From the NCBI GenBank assembly GCA_001917665.1, contig MNEL01000057.1, forward strand, positions 20,157 to 84,156: a stretch of 64,000 nt of DNA, written 5' to 3'. The notes under the pieces were generated by a model. It worked only from the letters and a program-made list of their open reading frames with translations, searched no databases and was not told the origin of the DNA. Shown piece after piece: positions 34,706-43,171 of the stretch; position 1 is the first letter of the stretch, and every line of letters begins with the position of its first letter. The position numbers and the translations under genes were made by a program. Origin of the DNA: Gemmatimonadetes bacterium 13_1_40CM_69_22 (lineage in GTDB: Bacteria > Gemmatimonadota > Gemmatimonadetes > Gemmatimonadales > GWC2-71-9).

Positions 34706-35864
34706 CGGTCGCGATGTCGAGGAAATGCAGCGCACCGTCACGTCGCTCGAGCTCACCTGCAGCTTCGAGCTCGAGCATTGCGACGACGAGGCCGTCGCTC
34801 GGGTGAAACACCAGCGCGTGCAGCGCCCGCTGGGTGCGCGAGCCGCGGGTCGCGCCGTACTCGAAGAGCGGAAGCTGGAAAAACGTGTGGAGCTGCACGC
34901 TCTCGCAGCCGCGCCGGGCGTAGTCCACGATCAAGCGGCCGGAGCGGATGTTTCCGGTGCCGCACAGCCCCGGGAACCCCGGGCCCTTCCCCGGGAGCCG
35001 GTCAAGCACCCGCAGGTTCCGCTCGCTCAAGTCCCAGCCTCCGTACGCGACACCGCGTTCGGCGTCGAACAGGCGATTGAACACCACCAGCGCGTCGGCC
35101 CCGGTGCATGCGTCCACCATCGCGAGCTGGAAGTCGTCGTCGAAGCGCGCATTCATCAGCTTGACGGCGATGCGTACCGGCCCGGGCGACGCGCTGCGGA
35201 TGCGGCCCGGCACCTCGCGCAGCCACCGCACAATCTGGCCGCGGTCCGCCGCGAGCGAATCGCCCGCGAGCGTCGGGGAGAAATCTTTCTCCACGAGGAG
35301 CGGGGGCTGCCCCCAACCGTCGACGAGACGCCGCGTGGTGTAGCGGTACTCGGCGTCCCGAAACGGCTCCTCGAGCCGCGGCAGATGATATTTCACCGAC
35401 GGCACGACGAGGAGACTCCCCGCTCGCGTGAGATCACGTCCCGCCCGCACCAGGGCGACGTACTCGTCCAGGGTGCGGTCCCAGCCCCGGCCTTTCCAGG
35501 TGACCGTCCATCCCGTCCGGCCGCTCGCGGCGCGGCGCTGCTCCAATTTCATCTTCGTTTCGTGGATCGCCCAGGCGGCCATCGACTGGCTGCCCGCCTC
35601 GTCTTGCGCGATCACCGTCTTCAGCACCACGAAAGCGAGCCCCGCCTCAGCGTCGGCGGCGAGCTGGGTCTCGTTCAGGGACAACTGGCCCGAACCCTTC
35701 CCGATCGGATGCGGGATGGTCTCACCGAGGTAGCGCGCGGTGAGGTCGATCCGGTATGTCTCGCGCACGTGGTCCGGAAAGCCGCGCGGGAGTTCCCGCT
35801 TGAAGCGCTCGAAATCCCGCTCGAGCTCCGATCGCCTAAGCAGATGGGCCAACCCCGGGGCCAT
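34686..35864 (-). CDS. Dihydroorotate dehydrogenase-like FMN TIM-barrel protein
   Basis: 392 residues. Barrel segments include SLNETQLAADAEAGLAFVVL, an inner VAVKLMNARF-like strand (IAVKLMNARFDDDFQLAMVD), ADALVVFNRLFD and a phosphate-binding end GTGNIRSGRLIVDYA followed by VQLHTFF, as in DHODH-type flavoproteins. It lacks a clear PyrD active-site Cys/Ser loop in the expected form, and no pyrimidine genes are nearby, so it may be a catabolic ene-reductase or dehydrogenase. Start MAPGLAHLL at 35864; the ~76 residues before it in the longer frame come from the repeat region and the gene upstream. Confidence 0.7.
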   Translation of the reverse strand: MAPGLAHLLRRSELERDFERFKRELPRGFPDHVRETYRIDLTARYLGETIPHPIGKGSGQLSLNETQLAADAEAGLAFVVLKTVIAQDEAGSQSMAAWAIHETKMKLEQRRAASGRTGWTVTWKGRGWDRTLDEYVALVRAGRDLTRAGSLLVVPSVKYHLPRLEEPFRDAEYRYTTRRLVDGWGQPPLLVEKDFSPTLAGDSLAADRGQIVRWLREVPGRIRSASPGPVRIAVKLMNARFDDDFQLAMVDACTGADALVVFNRLFDAERGVAYGGWDLSERNLRVLDRLPGKGPGFPGLCGTGNIRSGRLIVDYARRGCESVQLHTFFQLPLFEYGATRGSRTQRALHALVFHPSDGLVVAMLELEAAGELERRDGALHFLDIATGAHRPG

Positions 35865-35893
35865 GCCCCGACCAACCCCGGGGCCATGCCCCG
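35851..35893. repeat. Duplicated 20-bp GC palindrome / possible terminator
   Basis: AACCCCGGGGCCATGCCCCG occurs at 35851-35870 and again at 35874-35893. Each copy is a hairpin arm set around CATG. The repeats lie between the amine-oxidase stop and the DHODH-like gene, and one copy supplies that gene's ATG. Confidence 0.6.
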
Positions 35894-35896
35894 GGG

Positions 35897-37090
35897 TCAG
35901 CTGCCAAACCGGGCCAACCGGAAGTGCGGGTCCGGCGCCTGCCCATCCAGCACCAGCCCCGCGACCAACTCGCCTACCGCCGGGCCGTGCTTGAACCCAT
36001 GTCCCGATCCACCGCCCACGAGCCACACGTTCTCCGCACTCGGATGGCGGTCGACGATGAAGTGTTCGTCCGGAGAGTTCTCGTACTGACACACCCGCGC
36101 CTCGAGCAGGGGGGCGTCCTTGAGCGCCGGGAAGCGGACTGCCAGGTAGTCGCGGGCGCTCCGGAGCGCCTCCGGCGACGGCAGCCGCTCACCGGTGGTG
36201 GGATCGAACACCGGCCCGCGCGCGTCGTCCGCCACTTTGAACCCCCGCCACTCGTTCCCGGGGATCCCGTACGTGAAGTGATTGCCGTGATCGGCCCACA
36301 CGGGCAGCGCCTCCTCGGTGAAGCGCCCGTCACCGGGGGGCGTGCCGAAGAAGAACACTTCCTGACGCGTCGCGCGCACGCGATCGCCAATCACATCCGG
36401 AAACAGCTTCCCGAGCCACGGCCCGCAGGCGAACACGTACGCGTCGGCCGCTAGCGTGCTGCCGTCGTTGCCGCGCAGGGCCTCGCCCGGCGCGGGCGGC
36501 TGCACCGCGACCTGACGATAGACGCCGCCAGCCGCGAGAAGTCCCTCGAGCACGGCGGCACAAGCGCGTCGCGCCGTCAGATAGCCGCCGTCCCGCTCGA
36601 AGATCGCCCAGCGCACGCGCTCGCAGTTGATCTGCGGGTAGCGCTTCGCGGTCTCCGCGCCCGACAACTCCTCGAACCGAGCCCCGGCCTCCTTGAGGAT
36701 CGGCAGGGCGGCCTTTTCGTACGCGTCGTCATCCTCGACGAGCCACAGCACGCCGATCGGATGGAGCAGGCGCTGCTTCCAGCGCCGCTCGTGCTCCTGC
36801 CATAGCGCGAGCGCCCGCACTGCCAGGTGTGTGTAGACGGCGCGGGGGCCGTAGGTAGCGCGGATCACCCGGGTCTCGCCGCCCGAGCTCGCGCGAGCGT
36901 TGCCGGGTCCCCACGCGTCAACGAGGGTCACGCGCGCTCCCCGGCGCTGGAGGTACAACGCCGTCCAGCCACCGAATGCCCCCGCCCCAACCACCACGAC
37001 GTGCGGTTTCTGCTTCATGGGAACGAAGCCCTTGACTAGGGGGAATGCCGCGGACGCGGCGCACGCTTCGAGAAACGACCGCCTCGCCAT
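35897..37090 (-). CDS. FAD-dependent amine oxidase (sarcosine oxidase / N-methyl amino acid oxidase-like)
   Basis: 397 residues. A short N-terminal signal with ARRSFLEACAASAAF is Tat-like. The Rossmann motif VVVVGAGAFGGWTALYLQRRG is followed by the monomeric sarcosine oxidase signature RVCQYENSPDEHFIVD, where the cysteine is the covalent FAD attachment point in the family, and the C-terminal GGGSGHGFKHGP. It oxidises a secondary or N-methyl amino acid, releasing H2O2. Export is plausible but uncertain. It starts 5 nt after the DHDPS-like gene. The substrate may be produced by the neighbouring amidohydrolases (inference). Confidence 0.85.
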   Translation of the reverse strand: MARRSFLEACAASAAFPLVKGFVPMKQKPHVVVVGAGAFGGWTALYLQRRGARVTLVDAWGPGNARASSGGETRVIRATYGPRAVYTHLAVRALALWQEHERRWKQRLLHPIGVLWLVEDDDAYEKAALPILKEAGARFEELSGAETAKRYPQINCERVRWAIFERDGGYLTARRACAAVLEGLLAAGGVYRQVAVQPPAPGEALRGNDGSTLAADAYVFACGPWLGKLFPDVIGDRVRATRQEVFFFGTPPGDGRFTEEALPVWADHGNHFTYGIPGNEWRGFKVADDARGPVFDPTTGERLPSPEALRSARDYLAVRFPALKDAPLLEARVCQYENSPDEHFIVDRHPSAENVWLVGGGSGHGFKHGPAVGELVAGLVLDGQAPDPHFRLARFGS

Positions 37091-37095
37091 GCGGC

Positions 37096-38001
37096 TCACG
37101 GCAGGCTCACACGCGCGCTGCGCGCTTCGCGGACGGCGCGGCGCACGGCGTCCCGCTCGGCCGGCGTGAGGGGGGGGCCCCAGGGATCGTCGCACGCGTC
37201 GTCCGGGATCACGCCGTCGGCCGCGAGGGCCCAGAGCACGCGGCGCACGTACCCCTCCATCGGGGGGATGAACGTCGCCGCCGCGAACCGGTCGCAGATC
37301 GCCGAGAGGCGGACAAACTTGGCGAAGTCGCCGGCGTGGAAGGCCTCGATCAACCCCACCTGCAAGTTCGTCAGGGCTGCACCCATCCCCACCAGGGCCG
37401 CCCGCGCGCCCATCGTCAGCGAGTAGCCGAAGAAGCGATCCTCACCGGTGATCAAGAGCTTCTCGGGGTGGTCGCGGATCAGTCCCGCGAGCCGCTGGAA
37501 CGTCATGACCGAATCGAGGGTCGCCACCTTGATGCCGATCACGCCGGGCTGGGCGAGGATGGCGTGCAGCGTCTGGTTGTCGTACGCGACGCCGCCCGCG
37601 GCCTCGTACAGATAGAACGCGATCACCGGCAGCTCGCGACTGAGGGCGTCGTGGTAGCCGACGGGGTCGTCGGCGCGCGGGAACGCGAGCAGCGCGTCCG
37701 CCCCGCCCGCCTTCGCCTCGCGCGCCATCTCGACGGTCGCCGCGCCCGCGACGATCACGCTCAGCGGGAGGGCTGCCCGCCACGTGGCGAGCACCTGGCG
37801 ACGCTGCGCGGGCGTCAGGTGCAGGCCGCGGCCCGTATGCGCCCACACCGCCACGCCCGCCACCTGCTGGCCGGCCATCCACAGTGCATATGCTCCCTGC
37901 GCGTCCTCGGCGAGTGCGCCGTCCCGAAACGGGACCGGGACGGCCGGAACCAGGCCCCACTCGAGCCGGGCGGCCAGGCGCTCGGGCGGTCGGGCGGTCA
38001 G
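37096..38001 (-). CDS. Dihydrodipicolinate synthase / N-acetylneuraminate lyase family protein
   Basis: 301 residues. TIM-barrel aldolase with a Schiff-base lysine in GVIGIKVATLDS and a tyrosine in FYLYEAAGG at the place of the YNxP motif. The family joins or splits pyruvate or related oxo-acids with aldehydes. No ATG or GTG lies between the upstream stop and the conserved N-terminus; the best start is CTG at 38001, overlapping the previous TGA as CTGA with GAGG eight bases upstream. A catabolic lyase is more likely than lysine biosynthesis here. Confidence 0.78.
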   Translation of the reverse strand: MTARPPERLAARLEWGLVPAVPVPFRDGALAEDAQGAYALWMAGQQVAGVAVWAHTGRGLHLTPAQRRQVLATWRAALPLSVIVAGAATVEMAREAKAGGADALLAFPRADDPVGYHDALSRELPVIAFYLYEAAGGVAYDNQTLHAILAQPGVIGIKVATLDSVMTFQRLAGLIRDHPEKLLITGEDRFFGYSLTMGARAALVGMGAALTNLQVGLIEAFHAGDFAKFVRLSAICDRFAAATFIPPMEGYVRRVLWALAADGVIPDDACDDPWGPPLTPAERDAVRRAVREARSARVSLP

Positions 38002-38771
38002 CGGGAGAGCCTCGTGCGAACGTTGCCAGACTCGATCGCCGTGCGTTGCGCGGCGGGGAGGTCCAGGAGATCGAGCTTCGCCACGGCGTTCTCCGGGATC
38101 CGGAGCGGCTGCCCCGTTCCGAACACGAACCGCTCGACTCCGACGGTGCCGAGCAGCGTCTCGAGGTGGTCCTCGGGCGGCCCCCAGATCCAGCAGATGT
38201 CCCACCAAACGCGGGCGGCTTCCTCGGGGGTGGAGCCGAAATGCACCTCCTCGACGAGCGCGCGGTCGGCGTGCGTCACGACGAGGCGCAGCTTGGCGTG
38301 GCTCCGCAGCAGTGCCCGGAGCGCGGCCGCGGGGAGCTCCGCGGCTCGATCGTTGGGGTGCCGCTGGCGCACGTCCTCCAAGCGCACGGCGCTGAGCAGG
38401 GGCAGCCGCGCCGCGCCGCACGCGGCCGCGAGCCCGCGCATCTCCGCGCCCCCGGGATCGAGCCCGAAATAGGTCGGGTCGCACCGCACCGCGGGTGCGC
38501 CGCGGTCGACCGCCTCCGCGACCACGGCCTCCCATCCCGGCAAGCCCGGGTGCACTGCCGGCACCGGCTTGAGGCGCGGCGCCCGGGTGGTCGTCTCGTA
38601 CAGCCAAGCGTTCCCCTCGGCCGGCGCCTGCCAGAACAGGCCCGGGAGGTGGGTCGCCCAGGCCTCGTCGATCCCGACGCGTTCCATCGCCCGGAGCACG
38701 GCGTCGGGCGAGGTGCCGGGGACGCGGCGGTACGGGTACGCGCCCAGGAAGACGTTGACGTCGATCCGCAT
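37998..38771 (-). CDS. Amidohydrolase-type metal-dependent hydrolase (second of pair)
   Basis: 257 residues. A TIM-barrel of the amidohydrolase-2 type opening IDVNVFLGAYPYRRV, with RLVVTHAD and RFVFGTGQPLRIPENAV as the late strand motifs. The N-terminal HxH pair is missing (DVNVF where the neighbour has DVHAHF), so metal binding is probably reduced, or the protein may be a non-catalytic partner of the preceding enzyme. The start overlaps the previous stop as TGATG. Confidence 0.75.
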   Translation of the reverse strand: MRIDVNVFLGAYPYRRVPGTSPDAVLRAMERVGIDEAWATHLPGLFWQAPAEGNAWLYETTTRAPRLKPVPAVHPGLPGWEAVVAEAVDRGAPAVRCDPTYFGLDPGGAEMRGLAAACGAARLPLLSAVRLEDVRQRHPNDRAAELPAAALRALLRSHAKLRLVVTHADRALVEEVHFGSTPEEAARVWWDICWIWGPPEDHLETLLGTVGVERFVFGTGQPLRIPENAVAKLDLLDLPAAQRTAIESGNVRTRLSR

Positions 38772-39571
38772 CAGTCGAACGGGAACGCGCCGCGCGGGAA
38801 GATGCCCGCCGCGTTTTTCCATTTCACCAGGTCGAGCTCCTCCGGGGAGAGCAGGCGCTCGAGGGAGCGCAGCTTGGCCCATCCGGTGTCCATCGTGAGG
38901 TCGGTGCCCCAGAGCAGCCGCGCGACGCCGACCGCTGCAAGACACTCCTCGAGCATCCCGGCATCCACACCGCTCCCCGAGAGATCGACGTACACATTGG
39001 GCGCGGCGCGCACTGCCGCGAGCGAGTGGCGCCAATCCCCTCCCCCACCGATGTGGGCCAGGATGAAGCGCACGTCGGGGTGTCGGCGCGCCAGCGCACA
39101 CAGCTCGACGGCATCGGATGCCTCTTGCCCCGGCCAATCTCGCCGGCGGTGTTGCCACACGTGCTGCAGCACGGGGACGTCGCGGTCGCGGGCGATGTCG
39201 CAGATCGGGTCGAGCAGCGGGTCGCTCGCACGACGACTCGCCGCCAGCTTGATGCCGATCATCCCCGCAGCGAGGCATCGCAGGATCTCACCCCGTGCGT
39301 GCGCCGTGTAGTTCGGGTTGACGGTCACGTAGCCGCGGATTCGGTTGGGGTGGTCGCGCACCAGGGCGAGCAGCGCGTCGTTCCCGTACGGCAGGTCGGC
39401 GGGCGATGGAAAGTACGTCGGGGACGTTCTCCCCCAGCTGCCCAGGATCGACGCCACATGGATGGTGATGCCGATCTTCTCCCCGGCGGCGAGGCGGCTC
39501 GCGTTGCGCTCGCGCCAGTCGGCACGCGGGGTGCGGTCGTGGTAAAAATGGGCATGGACGTCGATCAGCAT
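38771..39571 (-). CDS. Amidohydrolase (TIM-barrel, amidohydrolase-2 family)
   Basis: 266 residues. It opens with the metal motif DVHAHFYHD and continues with VLQHVWQH, FILAHIGGGG and LLWGTDLTMD, matching amidohydrolase-2 enzymes that hydrolyse or decarboxylate small carboxylates. First gene of the six-gene operon. Between it and the divergent Yip1-like gene lies an inverted repeat. The substrate cannot be deduced. Confidence 0.85.
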   Translation of the reverse strand: MLIDVHAHFYHDRTPRADWRERNASRLAAGEKIGITIHVASILGSWGRTSPTYFPSPADLPYGNDALLALVRDHPNRIRGYVTVNPNYTAHARGEILRCLAAGMIGIKLAASRRASDPLLDPICDIARDRDVPVLQHVWQHRRRDWPGQEASDAVELCALARRHPDVRFILAHIGGGGDWRHSLAAVRAAPNVYVDLSGSGVDAGMLEECLAAVGVARLLWGTDLTMDTGWAKLRSLERLLSPEELDLVKWKNAAGIFPRGAFPFD

Positions 39572-39589
39572 GGCTGGAAATCTGGGTTA

Positions 39590-39660
39590 CACGACGGCAC
39601 GACGCCACGTTGCCCAAACCGCAGCGCGCGCAACGGGTAAGGTGCCGTCGTGCCGTCGTG
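39590..39660. repeat. Inverted CACGACGG repeat in a divergent intergenic region
   Basis: The left arm, CACGACGGCACGACG at 39590-39604, matches the right arm at 39641-39660 inverted; each arm is a tandem of CACGACGG (period 8). The spacer is ~32 bp. It lies between the amidohydrolase start and the Yip1-like gene and could be an operator or a small repeat element. Confidence 0.6.
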
Positions 39661-39706
39661 GATCGCTTTGTGTATCTTGTGGCACCAGCTCGACCGGACC
39701 GAGCCC

Positions 39707-40402
39707 ATGCGTACGCCGCCTCAACCGCCCCGCGGCCCGACGCCGCCGCGCGGACCCACGCCCCCGAAGGCCGGACCGCCACCGCGGCCCGTGGCCAAGC
39801 CGGTTGCCTCACGGCCCAGGCCATCGCGCAAGCTGCCCGCCTGGCTCGAGCGCGCCCGGCGCCTGATCCTGCAGCCGGCGCAGGAGTGGGCCGCCATCGC
39901 GGGGGAGTTCGCCAAGCCGGCAGCGATCTACCGGGGTTTCCTGTTGCCCGTGGCTGCGATCGCGCCGCTCGCAGAGACGTTCGGTACGATCGTGTTCGGC
40001 GTGCGGCGGACGATCGCCGGACCGTTGACCGTGACGATGATGGACGCCGTCGCATACGGCATTCTCACCTATGCCCTGAGCTTCGCCGGCGTGTACGCGC
40101 TGGCGGGGCTGATCGACGCCCTCGCCCCGACGTTCGGCGGCCAGCGCAACCGGGTGCAGGCGCTCAAAGTCGCCGCGTACGCGGCGACGCCGTACTGGGT
40201 GTTCGGCGTGTGCGCCATCATCCCCCCCCTCACGCTCGTCGGTCGGGTGTTGGCGCTCTATAGCGTCTACCTGCTGTGGCGGGGACTCGCCCTGGTCATG
40301 CGGTCGCCGAAGGACAAAGTGGCGGCGTATACGCTGGTGATCGCGATGGCCGGCGTGATCATCACGCTGTTCGTCCGCGCGATTCCCTACATCTTCATTT
40401 AG
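39707..40402 (+). CDS. Yip1-like multi-pass membrane protein
   Basis: 231 residues. The cytosolic N-terminus is made of PPRGPT-type repeats (~1-45); then about five hydrophobic helices (FLLPVAAIAPLAETFGTIVF; ILTYALSFAGVYALAGL; YWVFGVCAIIPPLTLVG; VIAMAGVIITLFVRAIPYIF) with an RNRVQALKVAAYAATP loop typical of Yip1/DUF1282 proteins. Function unknown. Its TAG overlaps the TAA of the convergent ABC permease. Confidence 0.8.
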   Translation: MRTPPQPPRGPTPPRGPTPPKAGPPPRPVAKPVASRPRPSRKLPAWLERARRLILQPAQEWAAIAGEFAKPAAIYRGFLLPVAAIAPLAETFGTIVFGVRRTIAGPLTVTMMDAVAYGILTYALSFAGVYALAGLIDALAPTFGGQRNRVQALKVAAYAATPYWVFGVCAIIPPLTLVGRVLALYSVYLLWRGLALVMRSPKDKVAAYTLVIAMAGVIITLFVRAIPYIFI

Positions 40403-41202
40403 TCACGCTCCCGGAAGGCGGCGCGCGTGACGCCTTCTTCGCGACCGAGCAGCCGGGCCGCGGCCAGCAGCCCCGCGACCGCGAACGCCGCCAGCCCGGC
40501 CACGTCGAGGGCCACGGGCATCTCACCGCCGTAGCCCGCGCTCGTCCAGCCCGCGAGCAGGGCGTGTTTCAGGAGATCGACACCGTAGGCTAGCGGATTG
40601 AGGTACACGACGGCGTGCAACGCCGGGCCGAGACGACGCACCGGATACAGCGCGCCCGACAGAAACAGCATCGGGAAGACCACGAAGTTCATCACGCCCG
40701 CGAAGTTCTCGATCGAGCGGATGGTCGCAGCCAGGAGAAGCCCCAGCGCCCCCAGCGCGAGACTCGACAGCACGATAGCCACGAAGGCCAGCAGCAGCCC
40801 CGCGGGGCCCGGCCACAGCCGCACCAGCGAGAGCAGAATCGTTCCCACCATGACGGCCTGCGTCGTGCCGAGCAAGGTCGCGCCGAGCGTCTTGCCGAGC
40901 GCGATCGTGCTGCGGCGGATGGGCGCGACGAGCACCATGCGCAACACCCCCGCGTCGCGGTCCGTGACGGTGGAGAGCGCGGCGAGCAGTGACCCGAACA
41001 TCACGACCATGCCGAGCAGGCCGGGCGCCATGTAGCGTCGGTAATCGATCTCCCCGGCCCCCGTGAAGACGGTCGCGAACCCGGCCCCCGCGAAGATCAG
41101 CCACACGAACGGTCGCACCAGGCTCGCGAGGACGCGACCCCGCTGCCGCTGGAAGCGGATCAGCTCGCGTGCCACGATGCCGCAGACGGCGCGCCGGCTC
41201 AC
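40399..41202 (-). CDS. ABC-2 type transporter permease of the PQQ locus
   Basis: 267 residues. Six membrane helices and the ABC-2 pattern (LASLVRPFVWLIFAGAGFATVF; MVVMFGSLLAALSTVTDRDAG; FPMLFLSGALYPV; VVYLNPLAYGVDLLKHAL). GTG start overlapping the ATPase stop as GTGA. Homologous pairs recur beside PQQ-dependent alcohol oxidation genes in other bacteria. It may export PQQ or a related compound, or maintain the envelope for quinoprotein function; the sequence does not say. Confidence 0.87.
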   Translation of the reverse strand: MSRRAVCGIVARELIRFQRQRGRVLASLVRPFVWLIFAGAGFATVFTGAGEIDYRRYMAPGLLGMVVMFGSLLAALSTVTDRDAGVLRMVLVAPIRRSTIALGKTLGATLLGTTQAVMVGTILLSLVRLWPGPAGLLLAFVAIVLSSLALGALGLLLAATIRSIENFAGVMNFVVFPMLFLSGALYPVRRLGPALHAVVYLNPLAYGVDLLKHALLAGWTSAGYGGEMPVALDVAGLAAFAVAGLLAAARLLGREEGVTRAAFRERD

Positions 41203-41951
41203 GCCGCGCTCGGCTCGGCGAGCGGATGGCCGGTGCGCGCCAGGAACACGTCCTCCAGCGACTGCACTCCGGCCGCGCGCTTGAGCTCGGCAGGCGTGCC
41301 GAGCGCGGCGAGGCGCCCGCGGTCGAGCACCGCGACGCGGTCGCACGGCTCCGCTTCTTCGACGTAGTGGGTCGTGAGGAACACGGTGAGCCCCGACGCC
41401 GCCCGCAGCCGCTGGAGCAGCTCCCACAACGAGCGCCGGGCGCGCGGGTCGAGGCCGGCCGTGGGCTCGTCCAGGAACAGCACCCGTGGCTCGTGCAGCA
41501 TGCCGCGCGCGATGTCGAGCGCCCGCCGCATCCCGCCCGCCAAGGCGCGCACGCGATCCCGCCGCCGTTCGAGCAACCCGAACTGCCCGAGCAGCTCGGC
41601 GATGCGCGGGGCCGCGACCCGGCCCGGCAGGTTCCACAGCCGCGCCGCGAAGCGCAGGTTCTCCTCCACCGTGAGATCGCGGTCCAGCGTCGTCTCCTGG
41701 AAGACGAGGCCGATGCTGCGACGGGTCTGGAGGTCATCGCGTACGACGTCGTATCCGGCGACACGCGCCGCGCCCCGAGTGGGACGCAGCAGCGTGGCGA
41801 GCAGATGGACGGTGGTCGTCTTGCCGGCGCCGTTGGGCCCGAGGAACCCGAAGAACTCGCCCTCCCTCACCTCGAGGTCGAGGTGGTCGAGCGCGCGGAT
41901 CGAGCCGAAGTCTTTGCCGAGGCCGCGGGCTTCGATCGCGGCGGCGGTCAT
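41199..41951 (-). CDS. ABC transporter ATP-binding protein of the PQQ locus
   Basis: 250 residues. Walker A GPNGAGKTT, Q-loop GLVFQETTLD, signature LAGGMRRALDIARG, Walker B VLFLDEPT and the H-loop in FLTTHYVEEAE are all present. It pairs with the downstream permease. It overlaps pqqE by ATGA, so it belongs to the pqqE transcription unit. PQQ_ABC_ATP-type proteins of PQQ-dependent catabolism have the same context. Confidence 0.92.
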   Translation of the reverse strand: MTAAAIEARGLGKDFGSIRALDHLDLEVREGEFFGFLGPNGAGKTTTVHLLATLLRPTRGAARVAGYDVVRDDLQTRRSIGLVFQETTLDRDLTVEENLRFAARLWNLPGRVAAPRIAELLGQFGLLERRRDRVRALAGGMRRALDIARGMLHEPRVLFLDEPTAGLDPRARRSLWELLQRLRAASGLTVFLTTHYVEEAEPCDRVAVLDRGRLAALGTPAELKRAAGVQSLEDVFLARTGHPLAEPSAA

Positions 41952-43090
41952 TCCTGCGCGGCGAGTGCGCGCGAGGCCGGCGCCGCGCGGTAGGTCAGGG
42001 TCGGCGGCGCGACGCACGCCGCGGCCGCGCGCTCGACCTCGGCGACCGCCGCGTCGATCACGGGCCGGTGCGGCGCCAGCGAGCACACCGGGTCGGTCGC
42101 GCCCGCGTCTCCGGTGACGAGAAACGCCTGGCAGCGACAGCCGCCGAAGTCGACCGCTCGCCGCGCGCAGGACCGGCACGGCTCGGGCATCCAGGACTCG
42201 CCGCGGAAGCGCTTGAGCGCCTCCGATTCATGCCAGATCCATTCGAGCGGATGCTCGCGCACCGTCTCGAACCGCAGCGTCGTGATGCGCCCCGCGGCGT
42301 GACACGGCCACACCTCGCCACCCGGGGTCACCGTCATGTAAGCGCGCGCCCAGCCGCCCATGCACGGCTTGGGGAATTGCTCGTGGTAGTCGGGGAGCAC
42401 CCAGACGATCTCGAGCCGTGCGCCGAGGCGCGCCCGCTCGCGTTGCACGACCTGCCAGGCCGCGTCGAGCTGCGCCTTCGTGGGCATCAGCGCGGCCCGG
42501 TTATGGAACGCCCAGCCGTAGAACTGCGTGTTCGCGAGCTCGATGCGCTCCGCGCCGAGCGACTCCGCGAGCCGGATGAGCGCCTCGACTTGATGCAGAT
42601 TCGCTCGGTGCAGCACCACATTCACGGTGAGCGGGAAGCCGAGCTCCTTGGTGTACCGGTAGCCGGCCAGCTTGTCGCGGTATGAGACTGTGCCCGCAAT
42701 GCGATCCGAGAGCTCTGCGTCCGCGGCCTGGACGCTGATCTGAACGTGGTCCAGCCCGGCCCGCTTGAGTGCCGCGAGCCGATCTCGTGTCAGGCGGTAG
42801 GCGGAGGTGATGAGCGACGAGTACAGGCCCAGCTCGCGGGCGGTCGCGACCAGCGTCTCGAGATCGGGCCGGAGCAGCGGCTCGCCGCCCGACAGGCCGA
42901 GCTGCAGCACCCCCAGCGCCTTCGCCTCACGGAAGACGCGGCACCACTCTTCGGTCGTCAGCTCGGTCTTGAAGCGCGCGCCCGCAAAGTCGAGCGGGTT
43001 GGAGCAGTATGGGCATTGCAGCGGGCACCGGTACGTGAGCTCGGCCAGGAGCCACAGCGGAGGGGCGGGCGCGGTGGGCACGGGAGCCAT
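41948..43090 (-). CDS. pqqE: PqqE, radical SAM enzyme of PQQ synthesis
   Basis: 380 residues. The radical SAM motif CPLQCPYC (Cys22, Cys26, Cys29) and a SPASM region near the C-terminus (CMGGWARAYMTVTPGGEVWPCH; CRSCARRAVDFGGCRCQAF) carry the iron-sulfur clusters. PqqE joins Glu and Tyr of PqqA (E-x3-Y) by a carbon-carbon bond, with PqqD as peptide chaperone. It is separated from pqqD by ~500 bp holding a Fur-like gene on the other strand, so it probably has its own promoter. Confidence 0.95.
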   Translation of the reverse strand: MAPVPTAPAPPLWLLAELTYRCPLQCPYCSNPLDFAGARFKTELTTEEWCRVFREAKALGVLQLGLSGGEPLLRPDLETLVATARELGLYSSLITSAYRLTRDRLAALKRAGLDHVQISVQAADAELSDRIAGTVSYRDKLAGYRYTKELGFPLTVNVVLHRANLHQVEALIRLAESLGAERIELANTQFYGWAFHNRAALMPTKAQLDAAWQVVQRERARLGARLEIVWVLPDYHEQFPKPCMGGWARAYMTVTPGGEVWPCHAAGRITTLRFETVREHPLEWIWHESEALKRFRGESWMPEPCRSCARRAVDFGGCRCQAFLVTGDAGATDPVCSLAPHRPVIDAAVAEVERAAAACVAPPTLTYRAAPASRALAAQE

Positions 43091-43119
43091 GGGATCGGGA
43101 ATCTATCGCCCGGAAGGCC

Positions 43120-43138
43120 GACGCGTTGCGCAAGCGTC
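43120..43138. promoter_or_regulatory. Possible operator in the fur/pqqE divergent region
   Basis: GACGC...GCGTC arms flank a central TTGCGCAA palindrome. It lies between the divergent fur-like and pqqE starts. A site for the adjacent Fur-family protein is possible, but it is not a classical Fur or PerR box. Confidence 0.3.
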
Positions 43139-43171
43139 GAACCGGCGCTTATGTTGGCGCCACGGGCCCGC

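Noticed and set aside
37998..39278. Long N-terminal extension of the second amidohydrolase (169 extra residues)
   Set aside because: It lies inside the first amidohydrolase gene in another frame and is arginine-rich; the start overlapping TGATG at 38771 is better.
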